A stretch of DNA of 64,000 bases from JARIHD01 sp964503715 (GTDB taxonomy: Bacteria > Patescibacteriota > Saccharimonadia > Saccharimonadales > UBA4665), in NCBI GenBank assembly GCA_964503715.1, contig CAZDAD010000001.1:38418-102417 (forward strand), read 5' to 3'. How positions within the stretch are numbered: the first letter of the stretch is position 1; every line of letters begins with the position of its first letter. Under the pieces are notes generated by a model. It was given only the letters and a program-made list of their open reading frames with translations, had not been told where the DNA came from and did no database searches. Positions 58,043-64,000 of the stretch are shown here, piece by piece. The position numbers were made by a program, and so were the translations under genes.

Positions 58043-58674
58043 TATTTAGCCTCGCCTTTCACCTTAGCGGCGTTGGTAACCCACTTTTCGGCGGGAACAA
58101 TATTGCGAAGTGCCTCGATAGTTGCATAGGCAACATTAGCCTTGTTAGCCGAACCTAGCGACTTACTCAAAGCGTTGCTGACACCAGCAACTTCGAGAAT
58201 TGTGCGAACAGTACCGCCAGCAATCAAACCAGTACCTTTGGCAGCAGGCTTAATCAAGATATTTGCGCCACCAACTTTGGCCTGAGACTCATGAGCCACG
58301 GTGCCGTTCTTGGTATTAACGGTAATGAAATGCTTCTTAGCAACATCAGTGGCCTTGGTAACGGCTGCAGTGACGTCTGCACCCTTAGCGATACCAATAC
58401 CAACTCGGTTTTTGCGATCTCCAACAACAACCAAAGCACGGAATCGGAAACGACGACCGCCCTTTACGACGCGAGCGACGCGATCGATGTGAATAACTCG
58501 TTCATCAAACTGTTTCTCTTCTGGTGCCATTTCTGGACGGCGGCCACGGCCACCATCATTGCGACCACCACGTTGTCCACCACGACCACGCTGCGGTCCA
58601 CGTGCACCGGCTGGAGCTGAAGCCTGCGTAGGAGCTGCGGTCGGTGCGGGAGCTGTAGTTTTTTCTTCAGCCAT
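58042..58674 (-). CDS. rpsE: 30S ribosomal protein S5
   Basis: A 210-residue S5, involved in decoding accuracy and the mRNA entry tunnel. The conserved part begins near residue 55: FDERVIHIDRVARVVKGGRR, FRFRALVVVGDRKNRVG, then VRTILEVAGVSNALSKSLGS. An extension of about 50 residues precedes it, rich in Ala, Pro and Gly-Arg repeats (GPQRGRGGQRGGRNDGGRG), an RGG-like RNA-binding stretch that is unusual in S5. It follows rplR, and its stop is linked to rplO by a one-base overlap. Confidence 0.97.
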   Translation of the reverse strand: MAEEKTTAPAPTAAPTQASAPAGARGPQRGRGGQRGGRNDGGRGRRPEMAPEEKQFDERVIHIDRVARVVKGGRRFRFRALVVVGDRKNRVGIGIAKGADVTAAVTKATDVAKKHFITVNTKNGTVAHESQAKVGGANILIKPAAKGTGLIAGGTVRTILEVAGVSNALSKSLGSANKANVAYATIEALRNIVPAEKWVTNAAKVKGEAK

Positions 58675-58676
58675 GA

Positions 58677-59044
58677 TTAGAACTCCAATCCTGCTTTACG
58701 CGCGGCATCGGCCAAGGCCTTAANNNNNNNNNNACGCGACCATGATAAATGTGTGCACCTCGGTCAAATACAACCGACTTGACTTTGGCTGCTTGCGCCT
58801 TCTTGGCAATTTCCGTGCCCGCCCATTCAGCGCGCTCAGACATGGAGCCTTTAGCGCCCTTGGCGTTAACCGTAGAGACAAAAGCAATTGTCTTGTGCAT
58901 CGTATCATCAATAACTTGAGCAGTAATATGTCGGTTACTGATATGTACGCTAAGTCGTGGACGCTCGGAAGTACCTGATACGGTGGCACGAACGCGGTTC
59001 TTGCGCTGAGCACGATTTTGTAGCTTATGCAATAAACTATTCAT
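58677..59044 (-). CDS. rplR: 50S ribosomal protein L18 (split by an assembly gap)
   Basis: L18 carries 5S rRNA into the large subunit. From ATG 59044 the frame encodes LQNRAQRKNRVRATVSGTSE through VVFDRGAHIYHGR. Then come 10 N (58733-58724). After the gap, in another frame, the sequence continues as KALADAARKAGLEF and a TAA at 58679. In L18 proteins HGR is followed directly by V-K/Q-ALADAAR. Dropping the N and letting the two contig ends share one T restores exactly HGRVKALADAARKAGLEF, for 118 residues. So the gene is intact in nature and the frame break comes from assembly. Confidence 0.93.
58724..58733. other. assembly gap (10 N) inside rplR
   Basis: Ten undetermined bases. The protein on both sides is contiguous in the family, so little or no real sequence is missing; the contig ends probably overlap by one base. 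Confidence 0.97.
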
Positions 59045-59052
59045 AACGCTTC

Positions 59053-59592
59053 CTACTTATCCTTTCCTGACTTACCAGACTTACGCAAGATACGCTCGTC
59101 GGAATACTTAATGCCCTTGCCCTTGTATGGTTCAGGCTTCTTTAGGGCACGAATTTCGGCTGCGACTTGGCCAACCTGCTGTTTATCGATACCAGCAACG
59201 GTAATCTTGTTCTGCTCAACAGTAGCAGTTATGCCTTGTGGCAGTTTGTAGATAACATCATGCGAAAAACCTAGGTTGAACTTCAGATCAGTCCCTTGAG
59301 GCTGCACACGATAGCCAACGCCATTGATTTCGAGTTGCTTAGTAAAGCCTTGGCTTACGCCAATGACCATGTTACTAACGAGCGTACGCATCAGACCGTG
59401 CTTGGCACGATTGGCTTGCTCATCATTGTCACGAGTGACAACAATTTCACCCTCTTTTACCTCAACGGTTACGCCCGGCATCGTGAACTGCTTTAGGGTT
59501 CCCTTAGAACCAGTAACAGTGACGAAATCGGGGTCGACAGTGATTGTCACACCGCTGGGTATCTGGATAGGCAGTTTTCCTATTCGACTCAT
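59053..59592 (-). CDS. rplF: 50S ribosomal protein L6
   Basis: A 179-residue L6 near the factor-binding site. Both of its duplicated domains are seen: MSRIGKLPIQIPSGVTITVD with LMRTLVSNMVIGVSQGFTKQ, and FNLGFSHDVIYKLPQGITAT ending in PEPYKGKGIKYSDE, the conserved C-terminal motif. The length is normal. It lies between rpsH (15 bases) and rplR (8 bases) in standard spc order. Confidence 0.98.
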   Translation of the reverse strand: MSRIGKLPIQIPSGVTITVDPDFVTVTGSKGTLKQFTMPGVTVEVKEGEIVVTRDNDEQANRAKHGLMRTLVSNMVIGVSQGFTKQLEINGVGYRVQPQGTDLKFNLGFSHDVIYKLPQGITATVEQNKITVAGIDKQQVGQVAAEIRALKKPEPYKGKGIKYSDERILRKSGKSGKDK

Positions 59593-59607
59593 CGATTTAC
59601 CTTTCTA

Positions 59608-60012
59608 TTAATAAACTTTACAGATTAGCTCACCACCGAGACCGAGCTTCTTGGCCTCGTCACCAGTCATCATACCTCTGGAGGTAGAGATGATAACGAT
59701 ACCTCGACCACGCTTGACAACAGGGATTTCCTTGCTGCCGCTGTAAGCTCGACGACCTGGTTTGCTCAAGCGAACAATCTCAGTAATTCGAGCGTTCTGG
59801 TGCTCTTCGGTAATAACAATTTTCAAAGTTTTGCCAAGAGTTGCATCAGAAACGCTAACTTCATTGACGAAGCCGCTTTCCTGCAAAAGCTTAGCAACAG
59901 ATTCCTTCACTTTAGAGTGAGGCATAGTTACTTCGTGCTTGCGCACATTGATAGCATTGCGGATACGGGTTAGCATATCGGCGATTGGATCGGTTGATAC
60001 TATATTGCTCAT
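59608..60012 (-). CDS. rpsH: 30S ribosomal protein S8
   Basis: A 134-residue S8, a central-domain 16S rRNA binder and, in E. coli, repressor of the spc operon. It starts with TDPIADMLTRIRNAINVRKH and ends with GRGIVIISTSRGMMTGDEAK and the final GGELICKVY. GAAAGGAGCATATC precedes the ATG. The two Cys-containing spots are ordinary for S8 and are not a zinc site. Standard position between rpsN and rplF. Confidence 0.98.
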   Translation of the reverse strand: MSNIVSTDPIADMLTRIRNAINVRKHEVTMPHSKVKESVAKLLQESGFVNEVSVSDATLGKTLKIVITEEHQNARITEIVRLSKPGRRAYSGSKEIPVVKRGRGIVIISTSRGMMTGDEAKKLGLGGELICKVY

Positions 60013-60025
60013 GATATGCTCCTTT

Positions 60026-60295
60026 CTACCAGCTAGCCTTAGTTACACCAGGGATTTCACCCTTGCTTGCGTGCTCACGAAAAGCGATACGGCTAAGACC
60101 AAACGTTCGCATGTATGCATGAGGACGTCCTGTTTCGACACAGCGGTTCTTTAGACGAGTCGGGCTTGAGTTGCGAGGCAACTTGTGCAAACCTTCCTGA
60201 TCACCTAGAGCCTTTAGCTCAGCACGCTTAGCAGCGTACTTGGCATGCATCTTGCGGCGCTTTTCGTCACGAGCCAAAATTGATTTCTTGGCCAT
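60026..60295 (-). CDS. rpsN: 30S ribosomal protein S14, zinc-free type
   Basis: An 89-residue S14. The sequence MAKKSILARDEKRRKMHAKY, KALGDQEGLHKLPRNSSPTR and FGLSRIAFREHASKGEIPGV shows the long, C-minus type. The short zinc type of about 61 residues has CxxC...CxxC; here only one Cys is present (RCVETGRPH). ATG 60295 is used because GGAG lies 10 bases before it within the end of rplE; an upstream in-frame start would overlap rplE more deeply. One base separates it from the rplE stop. Confidence 0.97.
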   Translation of the reverse strand: MAKKSILARDEKRRKMHAKYAAKRAELKALGDQEGLHKLPRNSSPTRLKNRCVETGRPHAYMRTFGLSRIAFREHASKGEIPGVTKASW

Positions 60296-60296
60296 A

Positions 60297-60878
60297 TTAC
60301 TTATTCTCCTTCTCGAATGGTACACCCAATTTAGCTAATAGAGCTTTTGAATGTTCCTTACCGTGACTGCGGATAGTAAAGACTACCTGCAGACCATGAG
60401 TAGTAGTAGTTTCATCAAATGTTAGTTCAGGGAAGACAGATTGATCGACCATACCAAGACTGTAGTTACCCTGCTTATCAAAAGCTTTGTTGCTTACACC
60501 GTGGAAGTCACGAAGTCGTGGCAAGACGATGCTGACTAGACGATCAAGGAACTCGTACATTCGATCACCGCGTAGAGTTACTTTCATGCCAATCATGTTG
60601 CCTTCACGAAGTTTGAAGCCTGCGATTGATTGCTTGGCGTTAATCTTTACTGGAGCTTGGCCAGTAATCTTGCGCAAAGTGTTTTCGGCGGTTTCAATTA
60701 CTTTCTTGTCTTCCTTGGCTTTACCAAGACCGATGTTCAAAGTAATCTTTTGGAGACGAGGAACATCGTTGACGTTGGTAATACCAAGCTCTTTTTCGAG
60801 TTCGGCAACAAATTTGTCATTGTAGTGTTGGCGGAGACGAGCAGTTGTAACTGGTGCTGCGGTTTTTTTGTCAGCCAT
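60297..60878 (-). CDS. rplE: 50S ribosomal protein L5
   Basis: A 193-residue L5, which holds 5S rRNA and contacts P-site tRNA. It has RLQKITLNIGLGKAKEDKKV, ITGQAPVKINAKQSIAGFKL, VLPRLRDFHGVSNKAFDKQG and NYSLGMVDQSVFPELTFDE, all diagnostic. The first 14 residues are an Ala/Lys extension. Its ATG shares one base with the stop of rplX (TAATG). Confidence 0.98.
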   Translation of the reverse strand: MADKKTAAPVTTARLRQHYNDKFVAELEKELGITNVNDVPRLQKITLNIGLGKAKEDKKVIETAENTLRKITGQAPVKINAKQSIAGFKLREGNMIGMKVTLRGDRMYEFLDRLVSIVLPRLRDFHGVSNKAFDKQGNYSLGMVDQSVFPELTFDETTTTHGLQVVFTIRSHGKEHSKALLAKLGVPFEKENK

Positions 60879-61210
60879 TACTTGATCTCCTTTCCGCTAG
60901 CCTTAAACACACGTGTTTTGCTGCCATCTGTAGCTAACTTGTAGCCAATGCGGCTGGCCTTCTTGGTAGAAGGATCAACGATAGCTACTTTGCTAACCCA
61001 GATTGGCTTGGTTATCTCAATGATGCCGCCCTGTGGATTGGCACGGTTTGGCTTCATGTGCTTCTTGACGATGTTAACGCCTTCGACAGTTACCTTGTTC
61101 TCAGTCGGATGGGTAGCTGTAATTTTGCCTGTCTGGCCCTTGTACTTGCCTGACAAGACAATAACGGTATCACCCTTCTTGAGACGAATCTTGTAGATTT
61201 GCTTGTCCAT
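60878..61210 (-). CDS. rplX: 50S ribosomal protein L24
   Basis: A 110-residue L24, an assembly initiator at the exit side of the 50S subunit. The KOW motif is at the start (KKGDTVIVLSGKYKGQTGKI), followed by VNIVKKHMKPNRANPQGGII and the C-terminal RIGYKLATDGSKTRVFKASG. Both ends overlap neighbours by one base (TAATG with rplN upstream and rplE downstream), so translation of rplN-rplX-rplE is coupled. Confidence 0.98.
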   Translation of the reverse strand: MDKQIYKIRLKKGDTVIVLSGKYKGQTGKITATHPTENKVTVEGVNIVKKHMKPNRANPQGGIIEITKPIWVSKVAIVDPSTKKASRIGYKLATDGSKTRVFKASGKEIK

Positions 61211-61578
61211 TATAGTACCTCCGGAGCCAAGCTAATAATCTTGTTGTAACCAAGATCACGCAATTCACGTGGTACTGGTCCAAAGATACGTGTAGCCTTA
61301 GGCATCTTGTCCTCACCGATAATGACCGCAGCGTTGTCATCAAACTTGATGGTGCTGCCATCTTTGCGGCGAATTTCCTTTTGAGTGCGTACGACAACTG
61401 CCTTAACGACACTCTTCTTCTTTACATTACCTTGTGGGTTAGCCTGCTTAACGGTAGCAACGATAACGTCACCAACACGTGCGTAACGGCGGCGAGTACC
61501 ACCAAGTACTCGAATGCAAAGGATTTCCTTTGCGCCACTGTTGTCACAGACAACCAAACGACTTTCTTGCTGGACCAT
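61210..61578 (-). CDS. rplN: 50S ribosomal protein L14
   Basis: A 122-residue L14 at the subunit interface. It begins MVQQESRLVVCDNSGAKEIL, followed by GGTRRRYARVGDVIVATVKQ, VRTQKEIRRKDGSTIKFDDN and the final GYNKIISLAPEVL. I chose ATG 61578 because it is where the family begins and it lies directly after the rpsQ stop; the frame stays open upstream but that part is only the rpsQ gene read in another frame. Confidence 0.98.
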   Translation of the reverse strand: MVQQESRLVVCDNSGAKEILCIRVLGGTRRRYARVGDVIVATVKQANPQGNVKKKSVVKAVVVRTQKEIRRKDGSTIKFDDNAAVIIGEDKMPKATRIFGPVPRELRDLGYNKIISLAPEVL

Positions 61579-61579
61579 C

Positions 61580-61876
61580 TTACTTGTCCTCGCTTTCTTC
61601 TGAGGCAAGTGGATTCTCAGCTTCAACGTGCTTGACACCAGCCTTCTCGATAACCCGATCAAGCTTAAATCGCTTACGGGCGCTTAGTGGTCGAGTTTCT
61701 ATAATTGATACTCGGTCACCTTCTTGGGCTTCGTTGTTCTCATCGTGTGCCATGAACTTCTTGGTCACCGTATACTGCTTGCGATAAAGCGGATGAGTTA
61801 AGCGAACCTGCTCAGTAATGACAATCGTCTTGTCAGTTTTCTTGCTGGAGACTACTCCAATAATCACTTTAGCCAT
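61580..61876 (-). CDS. rpsQ: 30S ribosomal protein S17
   Basis: A 98-residue S17, an early 16S rRNA binder. It has VSSKKTDKTIVITEQVRLTH, LYRKQYTVTKKFMAHDENNE and GDRVSIIETRPLSARKRFKL, the standard S17 core, plus an acidic tail (ENPLASEESEDK) of about 12 residues. Its ATG shares one base with the stop of rpmC (TAATG type), so the two are coupled. Confidence 0.98.
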   Translation of the reverse strand: MAKVIIGVVSSKKTDKTIVITEQVRLTHPLYRKQYTVTKKFMAHDENNEAQEGDRVSIIETRPLSARKRFKLDRVIEKAGVKHVEAENPLASEESEDK

Positions 61877-62076
61877 TAGATGCTCTCCTTTGCCAATTGT
61901 TCGCCTAGGACAGTCAAGATACGAGCGAGATCCTTGCGCTTGGCACGGATAACACGAACGTTCTGGACTTCACCCGAATGCAGGCGACGGCGCAATTCGG
62001 CTATTTCTTCACGCAACTTAGTGCTCTCAGTCGTGAGGTCAGCAGTAGAGAGCTTGCGGATATCTGCAACTTTCAT
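61876..62076 (-). CDS. rpmC: 50S ribosomal protein L29
   Basis: A 66-residue helical-hairpin protein near the peptide exit. It has KVADIRKLSTADLTTESTKL, REEIAELRRRLHSGEVQNVR and AKRKDLARILTVLGEQ. ATG 62076 is favoured over the ATG three codons earlier: GGAGG directly abuts that earlier ATG, leaving no spacing, but is 9 bases before 62076. With this choice it starts just after the rplP stop. Confidence 0.96.
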   Translation of the reverse strand: MKVADIRKLSTADLTTESTKLREEIAELRRRLHSGEVQNVRVIRAKRKDLARILTVLGEQLAKESI

Positions 62077-62077
62077 C

Positions 62078-62491
62078 TTATGCATCCTCCTTAACTAGAA
62101 ACTTTGTCTTAACCGGTAGCTTGTGGCCAGCTAGGCGCATTGCCTCACGAGCGACTTCTTCGCTAACACCCTGCATTTCGAACAGTATTGTCCCAGGACG
62201 AACCTTGGCTGCAAAATACTCGGGGTTACCCTTACCACTACCCATTTTTACGTCCAATGGCTTCTTGGTCACTGGAGTATGCGGGAAAATACGAATCCAA
62301 ATTTTACCACCACGCTTGATATAGCGAGTCATTGCCTGACGAGCTGATTCAATTTGGCGGCTAGTGATTCGCTCGTGGCCCTGAGCCTGCAAAGCGAATT
62401 CACCAAATGCTATGTAGTTGCCGCTCGTGGCAGGACCGTTGATGCGACCCTTGCGAACTTTGCGGAACTTAGTACGATTGGGGACTAACAT
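62078..62491 (-). CDS. rplP: 50S ribosomal protein L16
   Basis: A 137-residue L16 near the A-site tRNA elbow. It has MLVPNRTKFRKVRKGRINGP, FGEFALQAQGHERITSRQIE, IWIRIFPHTPVTKKPLDVKM and GSGKGNPEYFAAKVRPGTIL with GVSEEVAREAMRLAGHKLP, all typical. It begins immediately at the rpsC stop. Normal length. Confidence 0.98.
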   Translation of the reverse strand: MLVPNRTKFRKVRKGRINGPATSGNYIAFGEFALQAQGHERITSRQIESARQAMTRYIKRGGKIWIRIFPHTPVTKKPLDVKMGSGKGNPEYFAAKVRPGTILFEMQGVSEEVAREAMRLAGHKLPVKTKFLVKEDA

Positions 62492-63118
62492 TTATGCTTC
62501 CCCCTTATAAATCCATACCTTAACACCGATAATACCAGCGGCAGTCTTGGCAGGGACTTGTGCATAGTCGATGTCGGCGCGCAAGGTGTGAAGTGGCACA
62601 GAGCCAGCGACTTCCTTTTCACGGCGAGACATCTCAGCACCATTAAGTCGACCAGCGACTTCGATACGGATACCCAAAGCACCTGCACGCATAGTTGCAG
62701 CCGAAGCGCTCTTGATGGCGCGGCGGAAGCTCATGCGACGTTCAAGCTGATGTGCAATATTCTCGGCAACTAGCTTGGCATAAAGCTCAGGCTTCTTTAT
62801 CTCTTCGATATTTACACGAGTCTGAACGCCATAAATCTTTTCAATCATGGCCTTTAGCTCTTGAGCACCAGAACCACCTCGACCGATAACTACACCAGCC
62901 TTAGCTGTCGAAATAGTAACGGTAACTAGGTTTGGTGAGCGTTCAATGTCAACTTTGTTGATTGCGGCCCGTGAACCAAGCTTGGTAGCGATAGCACGGC
63001 GAACCTTGAGGTCCTGCGCTAGGAATGACGCATAATCACGCTTGTTTACGAACCATTTGCTGCGCCAATCCTTATTGACTTGAAGGCGCATGCTAATTGG
63101 ATTAACTTTCTGACCCAT
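62492..63118 (-). CDS. rpsC: 30S ribosomal protein S3
   Basis: A 208-residue S3 of the mRNA entry site. The start is MGQKVNPISMRLQVNKDWRS. The KH domain has AGVVIGRGGSGAQELKAMIE, and the C-terminal domain RRMSFRRAIKSASAATMRAG, AEMSRREKEVAGSVPLHTLR and VKVWIYKGE. It lacks the C-terminal extension seen in E. coli (about 25 residues shorter). It lies 1 base after rplV. Confidence 0.98.
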   Translation of the reverse strand: MGQKVNPISMRLQVNKDWRSKWFVNKRDYASFLAQDLKVRRAIATKLGSRAAINKVDIERSPNLVTVTISTAKAGVVIGRGGSGAQELKAMIEKIYGVQTRVNIEEIKKPELYAKLVAENIAHQLERRMSFRRAIKSASAATMRAGALGIRIEVAGRLNGAEMSRREKEVAGSVPLHTLRADIDYAQVPAKTAAGIIGVKVWIYKGEA

Positions 63119-63119
63119 A

Positions 63120-63518
63120 TTATTTGGCCTCCTTCTCGGTCTTGGCTTCAGCTTTCTTGGCTGCTACAGGCTTCTTTGGGGCGCGAACCTCACCATCGAC
63201 TAACACACGAATGTGAGAAGTACGACGCTGGAAAGGTAGAGCGCGACCATGAGCCGCAGGACGGAAACGCTTGAGACGAGGACCTGCACTGACGCTGATC
63301 TCAACAATACTCAAGGTACCTGGCTTAAGGTTGTGGTTGTGGTCAGCATTAGCTGCGGCACTCTCAACAACTTTTTTGACTGCGAGGGCAGCACGACGTG
63401 GTGTATGCTCGAGGATAGTAACAGCATCTTCGACGGTGCGACCTCGGATCAGAGCGGCAACAACACTCACCTTGCGTGGGCTGATGCGAACTCCTTTTGC
63501 GATTGCTTTAACTGCCAT
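63120..63518 (-). CDS. rplV: 50S ribosomal protein L22
   Basis: A 132-residue L22 whose loop lines the exit tunnel. It has AKGVRISPRKVSVVAALIRG, TPRRAALAVKKVVESAAANA and the tunnel hairpin GPRLKRFRPAAHGRALPFQR, ending in RTSHIRVLVDGEVRAPKK. A Lys/Ala/Glu-rich tail (KKAEAKTEKEAK) follows. It is 8 bases after rpsS. Confidence 0.98.
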   Translation of the reverse strand: MAVKAIAKGVRISPRKVSVVAALIRGRTVEDAVTILEHTPRRAALAVKKVVESAAANADHNHNLKPGTLSIVEISVSAGPRLKRFRPAAHGRALPFQRRTSHIRVLVDGEVRAPKKPVAAKKAEAKTEKEAK

Positions 63519-63526
63519 AAGATTAC

Positions 63527-63802
63527 CTACTTCTTACCCTTCGCTAATTTACCGCCATGGCTGCGGAACTTACGGGTTGGTGAAAATTCACCGAGCTTGT
63601 GACCAACCATGTTTTCGGTCACGAATACGGGAACGTGTACCTTGCCGTTGTGCACTGCAAAAGTGCGACCGACAAACTCTGGTGCAATAACGCATGAACG
63701 AGACCATGTCTTGATAATCGTTCGGTCGTTCGCAGCCAAAGCAGCGGCTTTCTTGGCAAGCTTTGGATCGATAAACGGTCCTTTTTTGAGTGATCGACTC
63801 AT
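63527..63802 (-). CDS. rpsS: 30S ribosomal protein S19
   Basis: A 91-residue S19 in the head of the small subunit. The sequence starts MSRSLKKGPFIDPKLAKKAA and has TWSRSCVIAPEFVGRTFAVH, HVPVFVTENMVGHKLGEFSP and TRKFRSHGG, all diagnostic. It follows rplB by 12 bases in the canonical S10 order. Confidence 0.98.
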   Translation of the reverse strand: MSRSLKKGPFIDPKLAKKAAALAANDRTIIKTWSRSCVIAPEFVGRTFAVHNGKVHVPVFVTENMVGHKLGEFSPTRKFRSHGGKLAKGKK

Positions 63803-63814
63803 ATCTTACCTACC

Positions 63815-64000
63815 TTACTTTCTCTTGGCCGCGTGACGGCTTCTTACGATAAACTTGCTAGTACTCTTGCGGCGGCGTGTCTTGTAACCAAGAGTCTTTT
63901 GACCCCATGGAGTCTTTGGTGCAGAACCATGGTTCTTGCCACCACCGATACCGTGACGACCACCGTCACCACCACCGTGTGGGTGATCAACAGCATTCAT
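63815..64000 (-). CDS. rplB: 50S ribosomal protein L2, C-terminal end only
   Basis: The last 61 residues of L2 are in the window: MNAVDHPHGGGDGGRHGIGG, GSAPKTPWGQKTLGYKTRRR and a basic end. The Met at the window edge is the conserved internal Met of the NPVDHPHGGG-type motif around the peptidyl-transferase histidine, so the gene continues outside. The complete protein would be about 275 residues. Here the usual Pro before Val is Ala. Confidence 0.96.
   Translation of the reverse strand: MNAVDHPHGGGDGGRHGIGGGKNHGSAPKTPWGQKTLGYKTRRRKSTSKFIVRSRHAAKRK

Noticed and set aside
58667..58723. An alternative L18 C-terminus read straight through the N run
   Set aside because: That reading gives an unrelated sequence, while the other frame gives the exact family C-terminus.

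Overview
The window reads as a chromosomal segment of a Candidate Phyla Radiation (Patescibacteria) bacterium, most likely a Saccharibacteria (TM7) relative. Signs seen in the sequence are a compact genome with overlapping genes, no rpmD (L30) between rpsE and rplO (a reported CPR trait), a NYN-domain gene of a type I recall from CPR genomes, zinc-finger-free versions of several information-processing proteins, and a standard code (TGA ends genes). Many promoters place a TATAAT-like box only 6-10 bases before the start codon, which implies leaderless mRNAs. There are no insertion sequences, phages or CRISPR arrays. Two runs of 10 N (14818-14827 and 58724-58733) are assembly joins; the second artificially breaks rplR.

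Layout. 1-12.1 kb: end of a histidine kinase, a 7-TM protein, glycogen debranching enzyme, EamA transporter, the main sigma factor, a serine hydrolase, tRNA-Gln, a VanY-type peptidase, an alpha/beta hydrolase, two GT4 glycosyltransferases and an AI-2E-type permease. 12.1-20.7 kb (minus): dnaX, dnaB, a membrane glycosyltransferase-like protein, ybaB and recR, then a trypsin-like protease, an NrnA-like DHH phosphoesterase and cysS. 20.8-33.0 kb (minus): the secE-nusG-rplK-rplA-rplJ-rplL cluster, opened in two places. Two large surface proteins (one ending in LPKTG) sit between nusG and rplK, and a thymidylate-synthesis pair plus two small membrane proteins sits between rplA and rplJ. 33-46.3 kb: envelope and signalling genes, an alpha-glucan operon (GT4, GH57, GH15), four tRNAs, a NYN gene with a premature TGA, and rpmG. 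46.3-50.3 kb (minus): DAHP synthase, trpS, rluD, holB. 50.3-64 kb (minus): rplB (partial) through rpsI, in two blocks split by two non-ribosomal genes next to secY.

Two findings stand out. First, the DAHP synthase-trpS operon is preceded by a short ORF with consecutive Tyr-Trp-Phe codons, an 11-bp antiterminator and an intrinsic terminator: a textbook-style ribosome-mediated attenuator responding to all three aromatic amino acids, in a lineage usually thought to be amino-acid auxotrophic. Second, dTTP synthesis appears condensed into two overlapping genes: a dCTP deaminase and a 782-residue fusion of thymidylate kinase with two tandem, complementarily degenerate ThyX-like modules.

Other points are the loss of structural zinc fingers in DnaX, delta-prime, RecR, S4, S14, L33 and L36, and an L10 leader followed by an attenuator-like terminator. 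All functional statements come from reading motifs by eye; no database search was run.
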